Shown here piece after piece: positions 24,374 through 32,918 of a stretch of 64,000 nucleotides of DNA. A program made the position numbers and the translations under genes. This DNA comes from Actinomycetospora callitridis (lineage in GTDB: Bacteria; Actinomycetota; Actinomycetes; Mycobacteriales; Pseudonocardiaceae), in the NCBI RefSeq assembly GCF_028737265.1, contig NZ_JAQZAK010000016.1:1-64000 (forward strand). The letters run 5' to 3'. The notes under the pieces were generated by a model. That model did no database searches and had not been told where the DNA came from. It was given only the letters and a program-made list of their open reading frames with translations. Every line of letters starts with the position of its first letter. Position 1 is the stretch's first letter.

Positions 24374-24526
24374 CTAGATGTTGCCGCGCTCCTTGACCTC
24401 GCCGACGACCATGTCCTTCTGGCCGCTCCGCTCGAGCTTCTTGTTGCCCGTGGCCTTGCCCGTGACCTCCTTGGCCTTCCCCTTGACCTGCTTCGAGCGG
24501 TTCTTGACCGTGTCGTCGGCACCCAT
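24374..24526 (-). CDS. CsbD family stress protein
   Basis: This 50-residue protein (MGADDTVKNRSKQVKGKAK...) is Lys-rich with the CsbD repeat pattern: KQVKGKAKEVTGKATGN then KLERSGQKDMVVGEVKERG. CsbD proteins are small, highly abundant general-stress proteins of unknown mechanism; in Bacillus the gene is under SigB. The ATG is at 24524-24526 and the stop at 24374-24376. The gene is short and easy to miss. Its link to SigB-like control would fit the partner-switching proteins elsewhere in the window. Confidence 0.88.
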   Translation of the reverse strand: MGADDTVKNRSKQVKGKAKEVTGKATGNKKLERSGQKDMVVGEVKERGNI

Positions 24527-24640
24527 GTGATCACGATTCCCTGATCAGGAGGGTTCAGACCGCCACCACCGGAGTTGGGCCGGACGCGCGACGGAAGAGT
24601 CCGTTCAGAAATCCCGCCGCTGGTCCCTAGAGTCCACGAC

Positions 24641-25108
24641 ATGGGTCTCTTCTCCCGCACCCCGCCCGTGCCGCTGCCCGAGCGCGAGGACCTGCGCCGG
24701 GCCCTGAACGGCATGCACGCCAAGGACGCCGAGCGCCTGCGGTCGAAGCGCCACCTCGCGGAGGCGCTCGCCGCCGTGCCGGAGACGACCTCGGTCCGGG
24801 CCATCCTCAGCGCCGTCATCACCGAGCCCCACACCACCGACCGCGGCCTGTTGTGCGTGACGTCGATGGCGGTGACGTTCGACGGCGAGCACTCCGGACG
24901 CATGGAGTTCCCGATCGCCGCGCTGCGCGAGGTCGGCACGGTCGGCGCCGGCACCCTGCGCGTCGAGTTCGACGAGCTGGGCCCGGGCGTGCGTGCCCTC
25001 CCCGGGCGGGAGGCGGCCGACCACCTGGACTTCAGCGTCACCGCCCGGCCCGAGTCGGTGCGGTACTTCGTCGGGCAGGTGGAGGCGTCCGGGCTCCGGA
25101 GCCGTTAG
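24641..25108 (+). CDS. Hypothetical protein
   Basis: This 155-residue soluble protein is unrecognised. The first 50 residues are basic and helical (REDLRRALNGMHAKDAERLRSKRHLAEALAAV). The rest alternates hydrophobic strands (LLCVTSMAVTFDGEHSG, TLRVEFDELGPG) and ends with HLDFSVTARPESVRYFVGQVEASG, which suggests a small PH-like or beta-barrel domain. Start ATG at 24641. Confidence 0.65.
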   Translation: MGLFSRTPPVPLPEREDLRRALNGMHAKDAERLRSKRHLAEALAAVPETTSVRAILSAVITEPHTTDRGLLCVTSMAVTFDGEHSGRMEFPIAALREVGTVGAGTLRVEFDELGPGVRALPGREAADHLDFSVTARPESVRYFVGQVEASGLRSR

Positions 25109-25117
25109 CCCGTGTGC

Positions 25118-25447
25118 CTACCCCGTGTGGTTGTCCCGTTTGCGCATCGCGATCGGCACGCCCGCCAGGTCCTCCTCGTTGCAGAGGAGCTTGAGGTCGT
25201 AGTACGGCGAGCCCTTGGCGTCGTCGTAGTCGAGGTGCACGGCGATGACGTCGAGGGGCTCACCGAGCCACTGCTCGGCCTCCCGCAACCAGGTCGCCGA
25301 GCGCTCGAGGGCGGTCGGGAGGTCGTCGTCGAGGAACTGGATCGGTCGGTAGGGGACGCCTTGGATCTGGTCCTTGCCGCCGGGCCGGGGAAGGTCCCGG
25401 GCCACGCCGAGGTCGTCGAGTGCCAGGTGCGTCGGGTGTTCGCCCAC
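25118..25447 (-). CDS. Hypothetical protein
   Basis: This protein of about 109 residues has no recognised domain. It is Asp/Leu-rich with a C-terminal half that looks well conserved: IQFLDDDLPTALERSATWL, LGEPLDVIAVHLDYDD, YYDLKLLCNEEDLAGV. GTG at 25447 is chosen because AGGGGAC lies about eight bases upstream; a TTG 12 codons earlier is the alternative. Confidence 0.6.
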   Translation of the reverse strand: MGEHPTHLALDDLGVARDLPRPGGKDQIQGVPYRPIQFLDDDLPTALERSATWLREAEQWLGEPLDVIAVHLDYDDAKGSPYYDLKLLCNEEDLAGVPIAMRKRDNHTG

Positions 25448-25549
25448 ACGTACAGGGTCCCCTGCGCGGTGGAGCGCTCGCAATCGCCCCGGCGGACGGA
25501 GCGCCGGGCGTCCCCCGCGGTGCGCCCGGAGTCACTACGGTCGTGATCC

Positions 25550-26650
25550 ATGACCACGTCCGCGGTGGCGGCGTCGACCGGTGACGGGGCACCCGCGCGT
25601 CGCCGGCTCCGCGGTCCCGTGCCGCGGGAGGACGCCGCCCGCAACGTGCGGCTGGTGGCCGTCGCCTTCGGGGTCACGGTGGTGGTCACCCGCCTCTACC
25701 TGGCGCTCACCGGCTACCCCCAGATCGGCGGGGCGACCTACCACCTCGCCCACGCCCTCTGGGGCGGGCTGCTCCTGCTGCTCGGCGGCCTCGCCGCCCT
25801 GATGTGGAGCAACCGCTGGGTGCCGACGGCCACCGCGGTCCTCGTCGGCGTCGGCTCCGGGCTCTTCGTCGACGAGGTCGGGAAGTTCATCACCCAGCGG
25901 AACGACTACTTCACGCCGCTGGCGGCGCCGATCATCTACGTGGTCTTCCTGGGCGTGCTCGGGCTGGCGACGGTGACGCGCCACGCCCGGCTCGACCGGC
26001 CCCGGGCGCTCGCCTACTCCGTGGCCGTCCGGTCGAAGGACCTCGCGGACGGCGCCCTGCGCCCGCACGACCGCGCCGCGCTGCTCCGCGACCTCGCGTC
26101 GCTGGAGGCCGACACGTCCCGTCCCGACCTCGTCACCTACGCCGCGGCGCTGCGCCCGGTCGTCGAGGCCGCCCCGCTCGAGGAGGCGCCGAGCCGGTCC
26201 CGCACCGGGATCGAGGGCCTCGCCCGGGCCGAGGCGGCGCTCGTCCCGCGCTGGCTGCACCGGCTCGTACTCGCCGCCGGCTCGGCGCTGCTCGGCCTGC
26301 TCTCGCTGGTCGGCCTCGTCGTGCTCGTCGCCCTGTGGAGCAGCGACCCGGACACGCAGATCGTCCTCGACGACCAGGTGGTGCCGCCGGGCACGCGACC
26401 GCCGATGCTCGTCGTCGCCTCGGCGGGCGAGGCCGTCGTGGGCGTCCTGCTGCTGGTCGCGGCGGTGGCGCTGGTGATCGGTCGCGATCGGGCGGGCGTC
26501 CGCCTCTGCCGGATCGGACTCGTCCTGGCGCTCGCCGGCGTCAACGTGGCGTTGGGCTACCTCGACGCCGAGCTCGTGGTCGTCGCCGTGGTGGCCGAGC
26601 TGGCGCTGCTCGTCGTCGCCACCCGCTACCGGGCGCGCTTCCTGGAGTGA
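25550..26650 (+). CDS. Integral membrane protein of unknown function
   Basis: This 366-residue protein has an N-terminal cytoplasmic basic segment, then about four membrane helices (RLVAVAFGVTVVVTRLYLAL; LAHALWGGLLLLLGGLAAL; ATAVLVGVGSGLFVDEVGKF; APIIYVVFLGVLGLATV). A soluble helical segment of about 90 residues follows, then three or four more helices in the last 120 residues. The motif DEVGKFIT at the end of helix 3 is polar and could be functional. It is not recognised as a known transporter. Confidence 0.7.
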   Translation: MTTSAVAASTGDGAPARRRLRGPVPREDAARNVRLVAVAFGVTVVVTRLYLALTGYPQIGGATYHLAHALWGGLLLLLGGLAALMWSNRWVPTATAVLVGVGSGLFVDEVGKFITQRNDYFTPLAAPIIYVVFLGVLGLATVTRHARLDRPRALAYSVAVRSKDLADGALRPHDRAALLRDLASLEADTSRPDLVTYAAALRPVVEAAPLEEAPSRSRTGIEGLARAEAALVPRWLHRLVLAAGSALLGLLSLVGLVVLVALWSSDPDTQIVLDDQVVPPGTRPPMLVVASAGEAVVGVLLLVAAVALVIGRDRAGVRLCRIGLVLALAGVNVALGYLDAELVVVAVVAELALLVVATRYRARFLE

Positions 26651-26651
26651 C

Positions 26652-26873
26652 TCAGCGGCGCGGCGGGATGTCGATCGACGGCAGCCCGGCCACGTCGGCG
26701 AGCCCCAGCATGTGGAGCAGCTCGCGGCAGTCGTCGGCGTCGATGGCACGCCCGGCGATCACGGGCACGGCGCGGCGGCGGGCCAGGTGGTGCGCGGCGA
26801 CCTCGGCCTCGTGGCTCTTGAGGATGCGCTCGGGAGGGACATCACCGTCGACGTTCGGACCGACTGACGCCAT
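26652..26873 (-). CDS. Small hypothetical protein
   Basis: This protein of about 73 residues (MASVGPNVDGDV...) contains ERILKSHEAEVAAHHLARRR and AIDADDCRELLHMLGLADV. It is acidic overall with a helical centre and no recognised domain. The stop lies directly after the convergent membrane protein gene. Start ATG at 26873 is chosen over one five codons upstream. Confidence 0.5.
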   Translation of the reverse strand: MASVGPNVDGDVPPERILKSHEAEVAAHHLARRRAVPVIAGRAIDADDCRELLHMLGLADVAGLPSIDIPPRR

Positions 26874-27054
26874 GGGAGCTCCGACCACCAGGAGGGGAAC
26901 GGGGCTCGCCGGGTGCCGGGGCCAACTCCGTCAGTGACCTCAGCCTACGCGCACCCCACGACACGGCGTAGCGTCGGCGAGACCCGGTACCTGCTCCGCC
27001 GGGCTGTCGCCCCTCGCGTCCGGAGCCACTCCAGCCGCTCGAGAAGGGCATGCC

Positions 27055-27231
27055 ATGGGCACTCACGAGGCCTCGGTCGTCGAGGATCCCACCGACCAGG
27101 TGCTGGACGGGACGGGCGAACCCTCGTGCTCCGCCTGCCCGCACACCTGGTCGGGGCACGACGCGCTGGGCCGCCGGTTCTGTGCGGCCACCCACGACCA
27201 CGGCTGGGACCGCGGCTGCATCTGCCGCTGA
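27055..27231 (+). CDS. 58-residue Cys/His-rich small protein
   Basis: The ATG at 27055 has a GAGAAGGG ribosome site and the ORF ends with TGA at 27229-27231. The product has a 22-residue acidic start and then a Cys/His array: CSACPHTWSGHD, RFCAATHDHGWDRGCICR. The pattern of C-x2-C, C, H and RGCxC suggests a metal-binding knuckle. Similar short proteins ending RGCxC occur in actinobacteria with unknown function. Confidence 0.7.
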   Translation: MGTHEASVVEDPTDQVLDGTGEPSCSACPHTWSGHDALGRRFCAATHDHGWDRGCICR

Positions 27232-27248
27232 CCGGCGGATGACCGCGC

Positions 27249-27270
27249 CCGGGCCGTGATCAGGCCCCGG
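27249..27270. terminator. Imperfect hairpin between convergent genes
   Basis: CCGGGCC and GGCCCCGG (one extra C) flank a short GTGATCA-containing loop between the Cys-rich gene and the end of the aldo/keto reductase gene, overlapping the latter's stop codon. A weak bidirectional terminator is possible. Confidence 0.3.
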
Positions 27271-28108
27271 TCGGCTCGTCGGCGACCGGCCCGATGCGCC
27301 CGGCGCCGTCGGCGACGTGCAGGTCGGCGATCGCCAGCATGTCCTCGTCGGTCAGCGCGAAGTCGAAGAGGGCGTGGTTCCCGGCGATGCGCTCGGGGCT
27401 GTCGGACTTGGGGATCACGACCGTGCCCTGCTGGAGGTGCCAGCGCAGCACGACCTGGGCCGGCGTACGACCGAGTCGCTCGGCGACGGCCACGAGGGTC
27501 GGCTCGCCGAGGACGGCGCCGCGTCCGAGCGGGCTCCAGGCCTCGGTGGTGATGCCCAGGGCGGCGTGCAGGGCGCGCAGCTCGTGCTGCTGCAGGTGCG
27601 GGTGCAGCTCGATCTGGTTGACGGCGGGCACGGTGCCGCCGAGGTCGAGCAGGCGCCGCAGGTGGCCCGGGCGGAAGTTGGACACGCCGATCGCCCGGGC
27701 GCGGCCCTCGGCGAGCAGCTGCTCCATCCCGTCCCAGGTCTGCACGCCCTCGGCGAGCACGGTCGCCGGCCAGTGCACGAGGTGGAGGTCGACGAAGTCC
27801 AGGCCGAGCCGCTCCAGGCTGCCGGCGGCGCAGTCCCGGGCGTGCGCGCACCCCTCGTGGCCGCGCCAGACCTTGGTGGTGACGAACAGCTCGTCGCGCG
27901 GGATGCCCGACGCCGCGATCGCGCGGCCGACGCCCTCCTCGTTGCCGTAGACCGCGGCGGTGTCGATGCTGCGGTAGCCCTGCTCGAGGGCCTCGGAGAC
28001 CGACGCCTCGGCGTCGCGGGCCTCCGAGACCCCGAAGCCGAGCTGGGGCATGCGCAGGCCGTTGTTCAGGACGACGGTGGTGTCCGGCGCGAGGAGTGTC
28101 GGGGCCAT
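27260..28108 (-). CDS. Aldo/keto reductase
   Basis: This 282-residue protein has the AKR barrel and tetrad: Asp in YRSIDTAAVYGNEEGVG (Asp and Tyr), Lys in LFVTTKVW and His in DLHLVHWP. The cofactor-binding IGVSNF, TEAWSPLGRG and IPKSDSPERIAGN segments follow. It resembles the AKR5 group (2,5-diketo-gluconate reductase-like) and reduces carbonyls with NADPH. The start is ATG at 28108. A decayed MerR gene lies divergently upstream and may once have regulated it. Confidence 0.95.
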   Translation of the reverse strand: MAPTLLAPDTTVVLNNGLRMPQLGFGVSEARDAEASVSEALEQGYRSIDTAAVYGNEEGVGRAIAASGIPRDELFVTTKVWRGHEGCAHARDCAAGSLERLGLDFVDLHLVHWPATVLAEGVQTWDGMEQLLAEGRARAIGVSNFRPGHLRRLLDLGGTVPAVNQIELHPHLQQHELRALHAALGITTEAWSPLGRGAVLGEPTLVAVAERLGRTPAQVVLRWHLQQGTVVIPKSDSPERIAGNHALFDFALTDEDMLAIADLHVADGAGRIGPVADEPTGA

Positions 28109-28121
28109 GATCGTGGTCAAC

Positions 28122-28137
28122 GCCCCGAGGGTGGGGC
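28122..28137. promoter_or_regulatory. Small dyad between the aldo/keto reductase and the MerR remnant
   Basis: GCCCC-GAGGGT-GGGGC lies 14 bases upstream of the reductase start, in the region between it and the MerR remnant. MerR proteins bind short dyads inside promoters, so this may be a leftover operator. Confidence 0.25.
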
Positions 28138-28199
28138 ACCTTCCGCGTCGTGACGACCCCGACACGACCTCAGGTGCCGCCCGACCGGATCGTCAGCCG

Positions 28200-28600
28200 C
28201 TGGATCCGGCCCTCGACGAGGACGGGCTGCTGCAGCCCGATCAGGTGGACCCGCACTCGGGGTACCGCTACTACTCCACCGACCAGGTCCCCACCGCACA
28301 GGTGATCCGCCGGTTCCGGGACCTGACATGCCGGTCCGCGAGATCGCCCGCCTGCTCGCTGCGGACGTCGACGAGCGCGCGACGCTCATCACCGACCACC
28401 TCGCCCGCACGGTGCACCCCGGGCCGCACGACGACATCGACGTCACCTACGGCGCGCTCGGCGCCCACCTCGCCGAGCACGTCCTGCTCGTCGACGGCCC
28501 CGTGCACGAGACCTACCTGGTGGGGCCCCGCGACACACCCGACCCCGCCGCGTGGCGCACGGAGATCGGCTGGCCGGTGTTCACGACCGCGCCCGTGTAG
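28200..28600 (+). pseudogene. Decayed MerR-family regulator with GyrI-like remnant
   Basis: One frame encodes DEDGLLQPDQVDPHSGYRYYSTDQVPTAQ and IRRFRDL, the second half of a MerR helix-turn-helix. The frame then breaks at about 28325 and the next frame carries on as MPVREIARLLAADVDERATL. Adding one G in CTGACATG would restore RDLDMPVREI. The conserved first helix-turn-helix (normally ending in RHYDE) is missing. A large internal part is also missing before the final GyrI-like tail VHETYLVGPRDTPDP-AWRTEIGWPV. The gene is thus both truncated and frameshifted. Confidence 0.8.
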
Positions 28601-29753
28601 GGAGCTCGGCGAAGACGTCGGCCACCCAGTCGGCGACGAAGGTGCTGACGTGCGGGAGGTGGTCGAGCCCGATGTGCTCGGTCGCGCCCTCCTCGGGGGT
28701 GAACACGCGCAGCTCGCGCCGTGGGCTGTTCACCGCCTGCTCGTAGGAGCGGTGGGCGTAGGACAGCGGGATCTGCCGGTCGTTCTCGCCGTGGGCGACG
28801 AGGAACGGGACCGTGATGTGCTCGACGACGCCGTCGAGGTGCACCCCGTCGGCGAACTCGATGAACGTCTCGAGGTCGTCGTGGCCCCACACCCAGAGCA
28901 CGTGCTCCCAGTAGTGCGGCACCGGCCGCTCGCCCTCGCGCTCGAGGCGCCGGCGCTGCACCGCGCCCCAGTTGTGGTTGGCGCCCCACGCGACGCAGAG
29001 GGCGAGGCGCTTCTCGAACGCGGCGGCGCGCGGCGCGAAGTAGCCGCCGAGCGACCAGCCGACGATGCCGATGCGGTCGGCGTCGACGTCGTCGCGGGCC
29101 TCGAGGAAGTCGACGGCTGCGCCGGCCCAGACCTCGGTATCGATCCGGGCGGTCAGACCCTGCAGGCGCAGCGCCTCGCCGGTGCCGGGCTGGTCGAGCA
29201 TGAGGCAGGAGATGCCGCGGGCGGCCAGCTCGGCCCAGTGCCCGGAGCTGTACATGTGCTCCTTGGCCGAGTCGAGCCCGTTGACCAGGATGACCACGGG
29301 CGCGGGTCCCGCTTCGGTCGCCGGGGCCGCGCTGAAGTAGGCCGGCAGCGTGGTGCCCTCGTAGGGGATCGCGACGCGGGTGATCCGCGTGTCCTGCAGG
29401 TCGAAGGCCTTCTGGGCCAGCTCGAGCACGCGGCGGTAGGTGGGGACCCGGTTCTCGTCGGAGTGGGCGAGCATCCGCTCGGCCTGGCACAGGTAGTTCG
29501 TGGCGCGGGAGTAGAGCTGCCCGGCGGTGCGGGTGTGCCCGGCCTTCTCGGCCTCCTCGGCCTGGCCGACGAGCTGGTCGGTCAGCGCGGTCCAGGCGCG
29601 CAGGAAGTCCGGCGTGCCGGCGTCCTCGCCCTGGGCCGCGGCCTCCTTGATGGGGCGGCACGCGCGGTCGACCTCGTCGATGAGCCCGCCGCTGTTGAGG
29701 GTGGCGACCACGCCCAGGTTCCAGACGTAGTTGCCGGGGAAGTACTCGAACAC
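28581..29753 (-). CDS. Alpha/beta hydrolase, FrsA / dihydroxypseudooxynicotine hydrolase-like
   Basis: This 390-residue protein has a helical N-terminal domain of about 130 residues and then an alpha/beta hydrolase core. The nucleophile elbow is GWSLGGY (Ser near residue 240), the Asp candidate is in VAHGENDRQIP and the His in EHIGLDHLPH. The N-terminal helical cap and VAIPYEGTTLPAYF resemble the group that includes 2,6-dihydroxypseudooxynicotine hydrolase, a C-C bond hydrolase of pyridine catabolism. In this cluster it probably cleaves a ring-fission product or ester. The gene is 87 bases downstream of the FAH gene on the same strand. Confidence 0.9.
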   Translation of the reverse strand: MFEYFPGNYVWNLGVVATLNSGGLIDEVDRACRPIKEAAAQGEDAGTPDFLRAWTALTDQLVGQAEEAEKAGHTRTAGQLYSRATNYLCQAERMLAHSDENRVPTYRRVLELAQKAFDLQDTRITRVAIPYEGTTLPAYFSAAPATEAGPAPVVILVNGLDSAKEHMYSSGHWAELAARGISCLMLDQPGTGEALRLQGLTARIDTEVWAGAAVDFLEARDDVDADRIGIVGWSLGGYFAPRAAAFEKRLALCVAWGANHNWGAVQRRRLEREGERPVPHYWEHVLWVWGHDDLETFIEFADGVHLDGVVEHITVPFLVAHGENDRQIPLSYAHRSYEQAVNSPRRELRVFTPEEGATEHIGLDHLPHVSTFVADWVADVFAELPTRARS

Positions 29754-29840
29754 TTCGGGGTCCTCTCGGGATTCGGGGTCAGCGCAGCGCGTCGGAGATC
29801 GACGTCACGCCACCGTGGGCGGTCACGCCGCTGACACTCG

Positions 29841-30818
29841 TCATGACCCGACCGGCGCAGCGGACGGGCGGGTGCGGGGACGCGGGCGGGCGGCGGGGAC
29901 CGGGATCGGGTCGACGCCCGGGACGACGCGGTTGGCGATCGTGCCCAGGCCCTCGACGGTCAGGGTGACGACGTCGCCGGGGCGCAGCGGGGGGAGCTCC
30001 TCGCGCGAGGTGCCGCGGCCCCAGAGCTCGGCGAGGCAGCCGCCGTTGCCGCAGGTGCCCGAGCCCAGGACGTCGCCGGGGCGCACGAGGGTGCCGCGCG
30101 ACGCGTAGGCGATCAGGTCCTCGAACGGCCAGCCCATGTTCGAGAGCAGGTCGTGGCCGACGACGCGGCCGTTGACCTCCGCGGTCATGGCGAGGGCGAG
30201 GAAGCCGTCGGCGTCGCGGTACGGCTCGAGCTCGTCGGCCGTGACCAGCCACGGACCCAGCGTCGTTGCGGTGTCCTTGCCCTTGGCCGGGCCCAGGTTG
30301 ACCTTCATCTCGCGGGCCTGGAGGTCGCGGGCCGACCAGTCGTTGAAGATCGTGTAGCCGGCGATGTGCTCGCGCGCCCGCTCCGGGGACAGGTGACGGC
30401 CCTCGTGGCCGATCACCACGGCGACCTCGAGCTCGAAATCGAGCACCGCGCTCCCCGGCGGGACCGGGACGTCGTCGTCCGGGCCGATCACCGCGTAGGG
30501 GTTGGTGAAGTAGAACGTCGGTGCCTCGTACCACTCGGGCACCACGCCGCCCACGCCGTCGATCGACTTCCGGACACCCTCGACGTGCTCCTCGAACGCG
30601 ACGAAGTCGCGCACCGTCGGCGGCTCGAGCGGCGCCAGCAGGCGCACGTCCCCGAGGGCGACCGGGCGGGAGCGCAGCGCGTCCCGTCCGGCCGCCGTCA
30701 GGTCGCCGGAGCGCAGCAGGTCGAGCACGGTGACGGGGCGGTCGAGGAGGTGGACGCCGTCGCCCTCGACGACGCCCACACGCACGACGCCGTCGTGCAG
30801 CACCGAAGCGATGCGCAT
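29841..30818 (-). CDS. Fumarylacetoacetate hydrolase family protein
   Basis: This 325-residue protein has the FAH catalytic domain: LDFELEVAVVIG (metal-binding Glu), GYTIFNDWSARDLQ (Asp ligand and catalytic region), KGKDTATTLGPW and a C-terminal GDVLGSGTCGNGGCLAE. FAH enzymes hydrolyse, hydrate or decarboxylate 2,4-diketo or 2-oxo acids, including products of extradiol ring cleavage. The start of this gene overlaps the stop of the dioxygenase gene by one base, which links them in one transcription unit. Confidence 0.93.
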   Translation of the reverse strand: MRIASVLHDGVVRVGVVEGDGVHLLDRPVTVLDLLRSGDLTAAGRDALRSRPVALGDVRLLAPLEPPTVRDFVAFEEHVEGVRKSIDGVGGVVPEWYEAPTFYFTNPYAVIGPDDDVPVPPGSAVLDFELEVAVVIGHEGRHLSPERAREHIAGYTIFNDWSARDLQAREMKVNLGPAKGKDTATTLGPWLVTADELEPYRDADGFLALAMTAEVNGRVVGHDLLSNMGWPFEDLIAYASRGTLVRPGDVLGSGTCGNGGCLAELWGRGTSREELPPLRPGDVVTLTVEGLGTIANRVVPGVDPIPVPAARPRPRTRPSAAPVGS

Positions 30819-31753
30819 CAGACCGGCGGCGCGACGAACACGCCGCGGTCAGGGTCGTTGAACGACTTCTTCGCGACGAACTCGCTCATCGGGTTCGCGG
30901 TGCCCCACTGGTCGGAGACCATCGGGTCGGTGAAGTCGTGCAGGCTCGGGTGCCAGGTGTCCTCGTCGAGGTTCTCCAGCTCCGTCGTGTACTCGACGGT
31001 GTTGCCCTGGGGGTCGAGGAAGTAGGAGAACGTGTTGTTCCCGGCCATGTGCCGCCCGGGACCCCACACCTTCTCCACCCCGGCGCGCAGCAGCCGCCCG
31101 GTGCCGCGCATGTACTCGTCGATGCCGCGCAGCTCGAACGACGCGTGGTGCAGCGAGACGTGCGGGCAGCGCGCGATCGCGAGCGAGTGGTGCTGGGGGT
31201 TGCAGCGCAGGAACCACATCATCTCGCCCATGTGCGGCGAGTACAGGGTGTCCGAGAGCTTGAAGTCGAGGTGGCGGTCGTACCAGGCCACCAGCGCCTC
31301 GGGCTGCGGCGAGTTGATGACGACGTGGGAGAGCTTCACCGGCACCGACTCGCCCTCCTCGACGCGGCGGTGCTGCCGGACCGCGACGTCGGACGACACC
31401 TCGACGGTGCGGCCCTCGAGGTCGAAGAAGCGGAAGCCGTAGCCGCCGCCGGGGGTCTGCAGCTTGTCCGGGGTCGACACGAGCGTGACGCCCTCGCGGC
31501 CCAGCTTCTCGGCCAGGGCGTCGACGTCGGCGGCCGACGCGGCACCGAAGGCGATGAGGTCGACGCGCTTCTCGGCGTCGGCGCGCAGCCGCACCTGGTA
31601 CTGCTCCGGCGAGCCCTCGGTGGCGAGGAAGGCGATGCCGGTGTCGGTGGTCTCGGGGCTCAGCTTCCACAGGTCGGTGTAGAAGGCGAGCTGGCGGTCG
31701 AAGTCGGGCACGCCGAGGTCGACGTGCCGGAGGTGGGTGATGAGGCGGTCCAT
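30818..31753 (-). CDS. Extradiol (catechol 2,3-type) dioxygenase, VOC superfamily
   Basis: This 311-residue two-domain VOC protein has the Fe(II) ligands of type I extradiol dioxygenases: His143 (LSHVVINS), His203 (SLHHASFEL) and Glu254 (NTVEYTTE). Two His in the active region (CPHVSLHH) and the C-terminal Tyr support catalysis. It opens a catechol ring next to the two hydroxyls using oxygen. The substrate is unknown, but the gene lies between a flavin monooxygenase and an FAH enzyme, the expected order of a meta-cleavage path. Confidence 0.93.
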   Translation of the reverse strand: MDRLITHLRHVDLGVPDFDRQLAFYTDLWKLSPETTDTGIAFLATEGSPEQYQVRLRADAEKRVDLIAFGAASAADVDALAEKLGREGVTLVSTPDKLQTPGGGYGFRFFDLEGRTVEVSSDVAVRQHRRVEEGESVPVKLSHVVINSPQPEALVAWYDRHLDFKLSDTLYSPHMGEMMWFLRCNPQHHSLAIARCPHVSLHHASFELRGIDEYMRGTGRLLRAGVEKVWGPGRHMAGNNTFSYFLDPQGNTVEYTTELENLDEDTWHPSLHDFTDPMVSDQWGTANPMSEFVAKKSFNDPDRGVFVAPPV

Positions 31754-31763
31754 GTCGCTCCTG

Positions 31764-32909
31764 TCAGGGTCGCTGCGAGAGCAGCGCGGCGGTGCGGCCC
31801 ATGAGGCCGGGGACGTCGGCAGCCCCGCCCTTCTCAGGGGGAGGGACGTGGTCGAGCAACCAGCGCGACAGCTGCACGGAGTTCTCGACGACGGTGCGGG
31901 CGCGGGGGAGACGGCGGTCGGTGAAGGTGTCGAGCACCGTGCCGTCGAGGCGGTCGGCGTCCAGCAGCACCTCGGCGAGGACGGCGGCGTCCTCGAGGGC
32001 CTGGGCGGCGCCCTGGGCGAGGGTGGGCGGGCAGGAGTGCGCGGCGTCGCCGATCAGCACGACGCGCCCGCGGTGCCACGGCCCGTCGAGGACGTGCCAC
32101 TCGAACCAGGTGTAGTTGACGCGCGCGGCGTCGGTCATCAGCGCGCGGATGTCGTCCCACGGCCCGTGGTACTGCGCGGCGAGCCCGCGCATGACCTCGA
32201 GCTGCTCCTCGGGCGTGAGCCCGGAGCGGTCCTGCGCGTCCTCGACCAGGTAGGCGTAGATGCTGTCCTCGCCCGTCGGGCAGTACCCCGCGATGTAGCA
32301 GGCGCCGTGGTAGTAGAGGTCGGTCCGCTCGAGGCCGGCCGGACGGGGCGTGAACACCCGCCAGATGCCCATCCCGAGCGGGGCGACGTCCACGTCGACC
32401 CCGATCAGCGACCGCACGTGCGACCGGACGCCGTCGGCGCCGACGACCAGGTCGTAGCGCCCGGTGCTGCCGTCGGAGAACGCGACGTCGACGCCGGCGT
32501 CGTCCTGGGCGAGGGTCTCGACGGTCGTGCCGAAGCGCAGCTTCGCGCCCACCTCCTGGGCGCGGGCGACGAGCACGCGCGCCAGGTCGGCGCGCCGGGC
32601 GCCGACGGTGGCGGGCAGGTCCGGACCGCCCGTCTTCGCGTCCGGCATCTCGACGAGCACCGTGCCGTCGGGTGCGCGCAATCCGAGGGTGTCGAAGCCG
32701 TAGCCGACGGCGGCGACGTGGTCGTACACGCCCAGATCGCGCAACACGCGCAGCGCGTTGCCCTGCAGCGTGATGCCCGAGCCCACCGCCGTGACGTCGT
32801 TCTTGACCTCGACGAGGTCGACGGCGACGCCGTCGCGGGCGAGCTGGATGGCCGTGGCGCAGCCGGCGGCTCCGCCGCCGACCACGAGCACGGATCGGAC
32901 CGCAGCCAT
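31764..32909 (-). CDS. FAD-dependent aromatic monooxygenase (PheA/MhpA type)
   Basis: This 381-residue protein shows an N-terminal FAD-binding GGGAAGCATAIQLA (residues 11-24), GARRADLARVLV, the DG motif in DLVVGADGVRSHVR and the FAD-ribityl motif VVLIGDAAHSCPP (about 285). This is the group A hydroxylase pattern that adds a hydroxyl to an activated aromatic ring with NAD(P)H and oxygen. It lies ten bases upstream of the dioxygenase gene, so it would supply that enzyme's catechol. Substrate unknown. Confidence 0.95.
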   Translation of the reverse strand: MAAVRSVLVVGGGAAGCATAIQLARDGVAVDLVEVKNDVTAVGSGITLQGNALRVLRDLGVYDHVAAVGYGFDTLGLRAPDGTVLVEMPDAKTGGPDLPATVGARRADLARVLVARAQEVGAKLRFGTTVETLAQDDAGVDVAFSDGSTGRYDLVVGADGVRSHVRSLIGVDVDVAPLGMGIWRVFTPRPAGLERTDLYYHGACYIAGYCPTGEDSIYAYLVEDAQDRSGLTPEEQLEVMRGLAAQYHGPWDDIRALMTDAARVNYTWFEWHVLDGPWHRGRVVLIGDAAHSCPPTLAQGAAQALEDAAVLAEVLLDADRLDGTVLDTFTDRRLPRARTVVENSVQLSRWLLDHVPPPEKGGAADVPGLMGRTAALLSQRP

Positions 32910-32918
32910 GAGGTCCTC

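Noticed and set aside
25105..25689. A 194-codon minus-strand frame overlapping the hypothetical protein at 25118
   Set aside because: It is Thr/Arg/Ser-rich and overlaps the start of the membrane protein gene; the frame at 25118-25447 has a ribosome site and a natural residue composition.
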